From CAZVPF01 sp964628195 (GTDB lineage Bacteria; Planctomycetota; Phycisphaerae; Sedimentisphaerales; Anaerohalosphaeraceae): 64,000 bases of DNA. The notes under the pieces are model-generated. The model made no database searches. It was not told the DNA's origin and worked only from the letters and a program-made list of their open reading frames with translations. Positions 61,236 through 64,000 of this stretch are shown here, one piece after another. The first letter of the stretch is position 1, and the number at the start of each line of letters is the position of its first letter. The stretch covers positions 62,001 to 126,000 of the forward strand of contig CAZVPF010000004.1 of assembly GCA_964628195.1 (NCBI GenBank), written 5' to 3'. The position numbers were made by a program, and so were the translations under genes.

Positions 61236-62243
61236 TTATTCCCCCGGGTATTTCAGGCGCCATTGAGCGCGGAGTTTGTCCATTGTTTCCATTATCGTTA
61301 TGCTCTCCGAGTGGGGCATTATCTCGTTCTGTATCCTGCCCTCGATTATATCCGGCTGTACATGCTCGACCTGGTATATCAGCCCCACGCTGTCGAATGC
61401 CATCGGTTGTGTGAATTCCTTAACAATTTCATAGTTGAAACTTTTCGTTTTTTCGATGACGGCTTTTACGGCTCCCCAAAATGGCGGGCCGACTTTTATA
61501 AGCCCCTCGCTACCTGCGATAACCGCCAGTCGCGGAGTGTTTGCTATCATTGAACAGTTGATCGAAGCGGCGCATTGGTTCGGGTATTTCAGCGATATCA
61601 CATCGATTTCATCCACGCCGGTCGAGCCGATGTGGGCGACGGAAGCGATTTCGATTGGCGGTTCGGGTCCGAAGAGCATGGACGCAAAAGAGACTGGGTA
61701 TACACCGAGGTCAAGCAGAGCCCCGCCGCCGAGCTGCGGGTTCAGGTTTCGCGCTTTCGGGTCCCGCGGAGGGTTTATACCGAAGTCGGCGATGAGCATT
61801 TTCGGCTCGCCGATAAGGCCCTGTTTGATCCATTCGCGGACCCGGATGACGACGGGCAGAAATCGCGTCCACATTGCTTCCATAAGGAATGTATTGTTCT
61901 GTTCGGCTGCGGTGATCATTTTGCGGGCCTGTTCAGCGTTTACCGCGAGCGGTTTTTCGCAGAGGACCGGTTTTTTGTTTTCAAGGCACATAACGGTGTT
62001 TTCGCAGTGCATGGGGTGGGGTGTGGCGATGTATATCGCGTCGATATCGGGGTCCTCTGCAAGCTGTTCGTAAGACGAGTAATATTTGCCTATCGAAAAT
62101 TTATCGGCAAATGCCCGGGCTTTTTGCTCGGTTCTCGAAGCAACGGCCGCAAGCTGCGCGCTTTGAAGGTTCAGCAGGCCCCTTGCGAACTGTGTCGCAA
62201 TCCCGCCTGTGGCCATTATTCCCCAGCGTATTTTATCCGTCAT
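61236..62243 (-). CDS. Gfo/Idh/MocA-family NAD(P)-dependent oxidoreductase
   Basis: A 335-residue Rossmann-fold oxidoreductase. The nucleotide site is WGIMATGGIATQFARGL (about 6-22), the catalytic CEKPLAVNAEQARKM is near 95, and the substrate domain follows with GGGALLDLGVYPVSF. It is close to the trans-1,2-dihydrobenzene-diol/sugar dehydrogenase type. It starts the minus-strand group with ribF and nrnA. Sugar oxidation is likely but the substrate is unknown. Confidence 0.88.
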   Translation of the reverse strand: MTDKIRWGIMATGGIATQFARGLLNLQSAQLAAVASRTEQKARAFADKFSIGKYYSSYEQLAEDPDIDAIYIATPHPMHCENTVMCLENKKPVLCEKPLAVNAEQARKMITAAEQNNTFLMEAMWTRFLPVVIRVREWIKQGLIGEPKMLIADFGINPPRDPKARNLNPQLGGGALLDLGVYPVSFASMLFGPEPPIEIASVAHIGSTGVDEIDVISLKYPNQCAASINCSMIANTPRLAVIAGSEGLIKVGPPFWGAVKAVIEKTKSFNYEIVKEFTQPMAFDSVGLIYQVEHVQPDIIEGRIQNEIMPHSESITIMETMDKLRAQWRLKYPGE

Positions 62244-62333
62244 ATCGGGCTCCGAACTTTGGTTGAATCTATTTCAATACAGCAAAGGCATTGTACCCCG
62301 ATCGGCGTGCGAAAACAAGTCCCAATCGGACGC

Positions 62334-62362
62334 TTTACGTGCGGGCGGGAAAGTGGTATAAT
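62334..62362 (+). promoter_or_regulatory. Sigma-70 promoter for the TerB-like gene
   Basis: TTTACG (62334-62339), 17-base spacer, perfect TATAAT (62357-62362). The open frame extends upstream of this promoter, so the real start must lie after about 62369, in agreement with the ATG at 62399. Confidence 0.65.
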
Positions 62363-62398
62363 CTGCGGGACGTTTTAGCAACAGGAACCGGAAAAATA

Positions 62399-63139
62399 AT
62401 GAGGGTAAATATGGCAAGCGAAAAGGACAGGATAAGCTGCCTGAGGAATCTTATTCGCATGATGTGTGTTGACGGGAGTGTGTCGGGCAGAGAGAAAAGA
62501 TTTCTGGCACAGGCAGCGGGGCAGCTCGGGCTTGAGATCAAGGACTGGAACGGGCTTTTTAAGGAGACGCTGGCAGCGCGGGACAAGCTGGACGAGTTCG
62601 AGGACCGGGCGGCGGGGATCGCTGCTCTAAAGGCGATGGTTGTAATGGCCAAGGCCGATAAGAGCATAGAGCCGGAGGAAAAGGACCTGCTGGAGAGTTT
62701 TGCAAAGTCGCTGGGTGTTTCGAGGAGTGAGTGGGCGACGATAGTAAAGGATATCGATGTTGACGATATTTTCGATGTGTTCAGGGATGCAAAGCAGCGA
62801 CTGGCCGGCAGGACGGTTTTGATCGTAAAGGAGGATTTTGACAAGGTGGACGTGCTGCTGGAGACGCTGGAGAATAATGACGTTCGCGGCACGGTGGTGG
62901 GGCTCGATGAGTTTTTGCGTGGACAGGGCGCCGGCGATACGCCGGTTTTTTTACACGCCGGTCACAGCAGGGAGGTCTCGCTGGAGCGATACAGAAAGGC
63001 CGCGGAAAAAGCGGCGAGGGTTGTGCCGATTTTAACAAGGTACCAGGGTGCGCAGGTTAAGTACCTGCTTGAGGCAGGGGCAAAGACGTGCATTATCGAG
63101 CCGGTGTATCCGAGGGACCTTGAAGAGGTGTTTGAATGA
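62399..63139 (+). CDS. TerB-like domain fused to a receiver-like C-terminal domain
   Basis: A 246-residue protein. The first 110 residues resemble the TerB family of all-helical tellurite-resistance-like domains (RNLIRMMCVDGSVSGREKRF and VVMAKADKSIEPEEKDLLES, with conserved acidic residues in the inter-helix loops). The C-terminal half alternates strands and helices (TVLIVKEDFDKVDVLLETLE, then VPILTRYQGAQVKYLLEAGA) like a response-regulator receiver, but no phosphorylatable Asp is seen in the expected place. The start at 62399 is chosen because the promoter lies just upstream; 62411 is also possible. No function is assigned. Confidence 0.6.
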   Translation: MRVNMASEKDRISCLRNLIRMMCVDGSVSGREKRFLAQAAGQLGLEIKDWNGLFKETLAARDKLDEFEDRAAGIAALKAMVVMAKADKSIEPEEKDLLESFAKSLGVSRSEWATIVKDIDVDDIFDVFRDAKQRLAGRTVLIVKEDFDKVDVLLETLENNDVRGTVVGLDEFLRGQGAGDTPVFLHAGHSREVSLERYRKAAEKAARVVPILTRYQGAQVKYLLEAGAKTCIIEPVYPRDLEEVFE

Positions 63140-63182
63140 TTTTTTTTACACGCCAGTCAACATAAGTTAAGAACAACTGGAA

Positions 63183-64000
63183 TTATTCGTTCAAAGTCTT
63201 TTTTCGTCTCAGTATGTGGTGGTAGTGCTGCGCGAAGCGGTGGGCTTCGTCGCGGACGTATTGCAGCAGTTTTCTTGCGGGGGAGTTGGGGGGCAGTTTT
63301 ACGGATTTATCCTCAGGGTAGATGAATATTTCTTCTTCTCGTTTGGCGATAGAGGCCAGGTGCGGGGCCTTTGCGCCGAGTTTTTCGAGTGCGTCGGCGG
63401 CTGCGTGAAGCTGGCCGATGCCGCCGTCTATCAGGACCAGGTCCGGCCAGAGTTCCTCGCCGTTGAGTGCCCGGCGGTAGCGTCTTGTGACGACCTCGGC
63501 GATGCAGGCATAGTCGTCAACGCCTTTTACGGTTTTTATCCTGTATCGGCGGTAGCCGGGCTTGAAGGGCCTGCCGTCTATGAACTGCACGAGCGAGCCG
63601 ACCGTCTCGCTGCCGGAGATATGGGCGATGTCAATGCCCTCGACAGTCCTCACCGGTTGGGTGCTTTCCAGCAGTTTACGCAGCTTTTCCATTGCCTCGG
63701 CGGGGTCGGAGGCGAATATTTCCGGCTGAACGTTTATGTCGACCTCGCCGCGCATACCAAGCGATTCGATCAGCTTTATCCTGTCGCGGTACATGGCGGC
63801 GGATTCATAATCGCATGCCTCCGACGCTGCGAGCATCTTCTTGTTCAGGTCACGAAGCACCACCGACCGCTTGGATTTCAAAAACTTGATCAGGTCGTTT
63901 ATCTGCCAGCGGTAGTTCTCTCGCGAGACCCTGTCGCCGCACGGGGCGGTGCACTGCTTGATATTGTAAAGCAGACAGGGGCGAAAGAATTTGCGTTTTT
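63183..64000 (-). CDS. uvrC: UvrC excinuclease subunit, partial, lacking a C-terminal HhH domain
   Basis: The C-terminal 271 codons of uvrC; the N-terminal part lies beyond the right edge. It contains the Fe-S/Cys region CLLYNIKQCTAPCG, the UVR motif (ASEACDYESAAMYRDRI) and the RNase-H-like 5'-nuclease domain: EGIDIAHISGSETVGSLVQF, VLIDGGIGQLHAA and RDEAHRFAQHYHH. All catalytic Asp and His residues are visible. The protein stops soon after (RRKKTLNE), so the helix-hairpin-helix tail found in E. coli UvrC is absent. This could be a short variant natural to the group. Confidence 0.9.
   Translation of the reverse strand, partial: KRKFFRPCLLYNIKQCTAPCGDRVSRENYRWQINDLIKFLKSKRSVVLRDLNKKMLAASEACDYESAAMYRDRIKLIESLGMRGEVDINVQPEIFASDPAEAMEKLRKLLESTQPVRTVEGIDIAHISGSETVGSLVQFIDGRPFKPGYRRYRIKTVKGVDDYACIAEVVTRRYRRALNGEELWPDLVLIDGGIGQLHAAADALEKLGAKAPHLASIAKREEEIFIYPEDKSVKLPPNSPARKLLQYVRDEAHRFAQHYHHILRRKKTLNE

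Noticed and set aside
1..64000. tRNA, rRNA, tmRNA or CRISPR loci
   Set aside because: No T-loop consensus in a cloverleaf context, no rRNA segments and no regularly spaced repeats were found by reading both strands; a tRNAscan or Infernal run would be decisive.

Overview
The window looks like a chromosomal segment of a planctomycete, most likely a polysaccharide-degrading member of the Phycisphaerae (Sedimentisphaerales-like). This is inferred from gene content, not from a marker gene. The supporting features are a Tat-dependent sulfatase, secreted proteins with dockerin-type calcium repeats, PEP-CTERM proteins, a UroD-superfamily protein beside carbohydrate genes, a histone-H1-like lysine-rich protein, and a TonB system of the DUF3450/TtpC type. 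No rRNA, tRNA, CRISPR array or intact insertion sequence was recognised. Coding density is high and mean GC is moderate. AT-rich patches occur at about 4.6-5.3, 7.2-7.5, 12.0-12.3 and 19.8-21.1 kb.

Layout. 1-3 kb (minus): MTA/SAH nucleosidase, sulfatase and an esterase-like lipoprotein. 3.2-7.2 kb (plus): two secreted dockerin-bearing proteins separated by a 770-base non-coding region with repeated operators and a possible pseudoknotted leader. 7.5-18 kb (plus): a lipoprotein translationally coupled to a large TonB-dependent receptor, then a six-gene energising operon (DUF3450, TtpC-like, ExbB, ExbD, TonB, TPR protein). 18-20 kb: a convergent Sel1-repeat lipoprotein. 20-26 kb (plus): sulfotransferase, dxr, a multi-PDZ RseP, and two family-2 glycosyltransferases. 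26-34.6 kb (minus): obgE, coaX, an MnmE-like GTPase, mutS, a MazG-like pyrophosphohydrolase, and two family-4 glycosyltransferases. 34.8-40 kb (plus): H1-like protein, thioredoxin-like protein, a lone flagellin, a frameshifted queuosine-tRNA mannosyltransferase-like gene, and a U32 peptidase-family protein. 40-49 kb (minus): a carbohydrate block of SGNH hydrolase, OprB-like porin, UroD-like protein, beta-helix enzyme, Na+/solute symporter and a small PH-like membrane protein. 49-51 kb (plus): two PEP-CTERM proteins. 51-55.7 kb (minus): fucose-isomerase-like protein, NYN-domain protein and the pyrC-pyrB-pyrR genes. 55.9-64 kb: a subtilase-like dockerin protein, MFS transporter, nrnA, ribF, a Gfo/Idh/MocA oxidoreductase, a TerB-like fusion and most of a short uvrC.

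The most interesting finding is regulatory. Direct repeats of CTAACA with an exact 11-base period occur at four intergenic sites: 4697-4724, 4985-5012, 7375-7391 and 11958-11974. They precede the beta-helix secreted protein, the lipoprotein/TonB-receptor pair and the TtpC-type TonB operon. At three sites a -10-like hexamer lies 8-9 bases downstream. This is the geometry of a Pho box or another OmpR/PhoB-family activator site. It suggests that a secreted or surface protein, a receptor and their own energiser form one co-regulated uptake system, possibly responding to phosphate.
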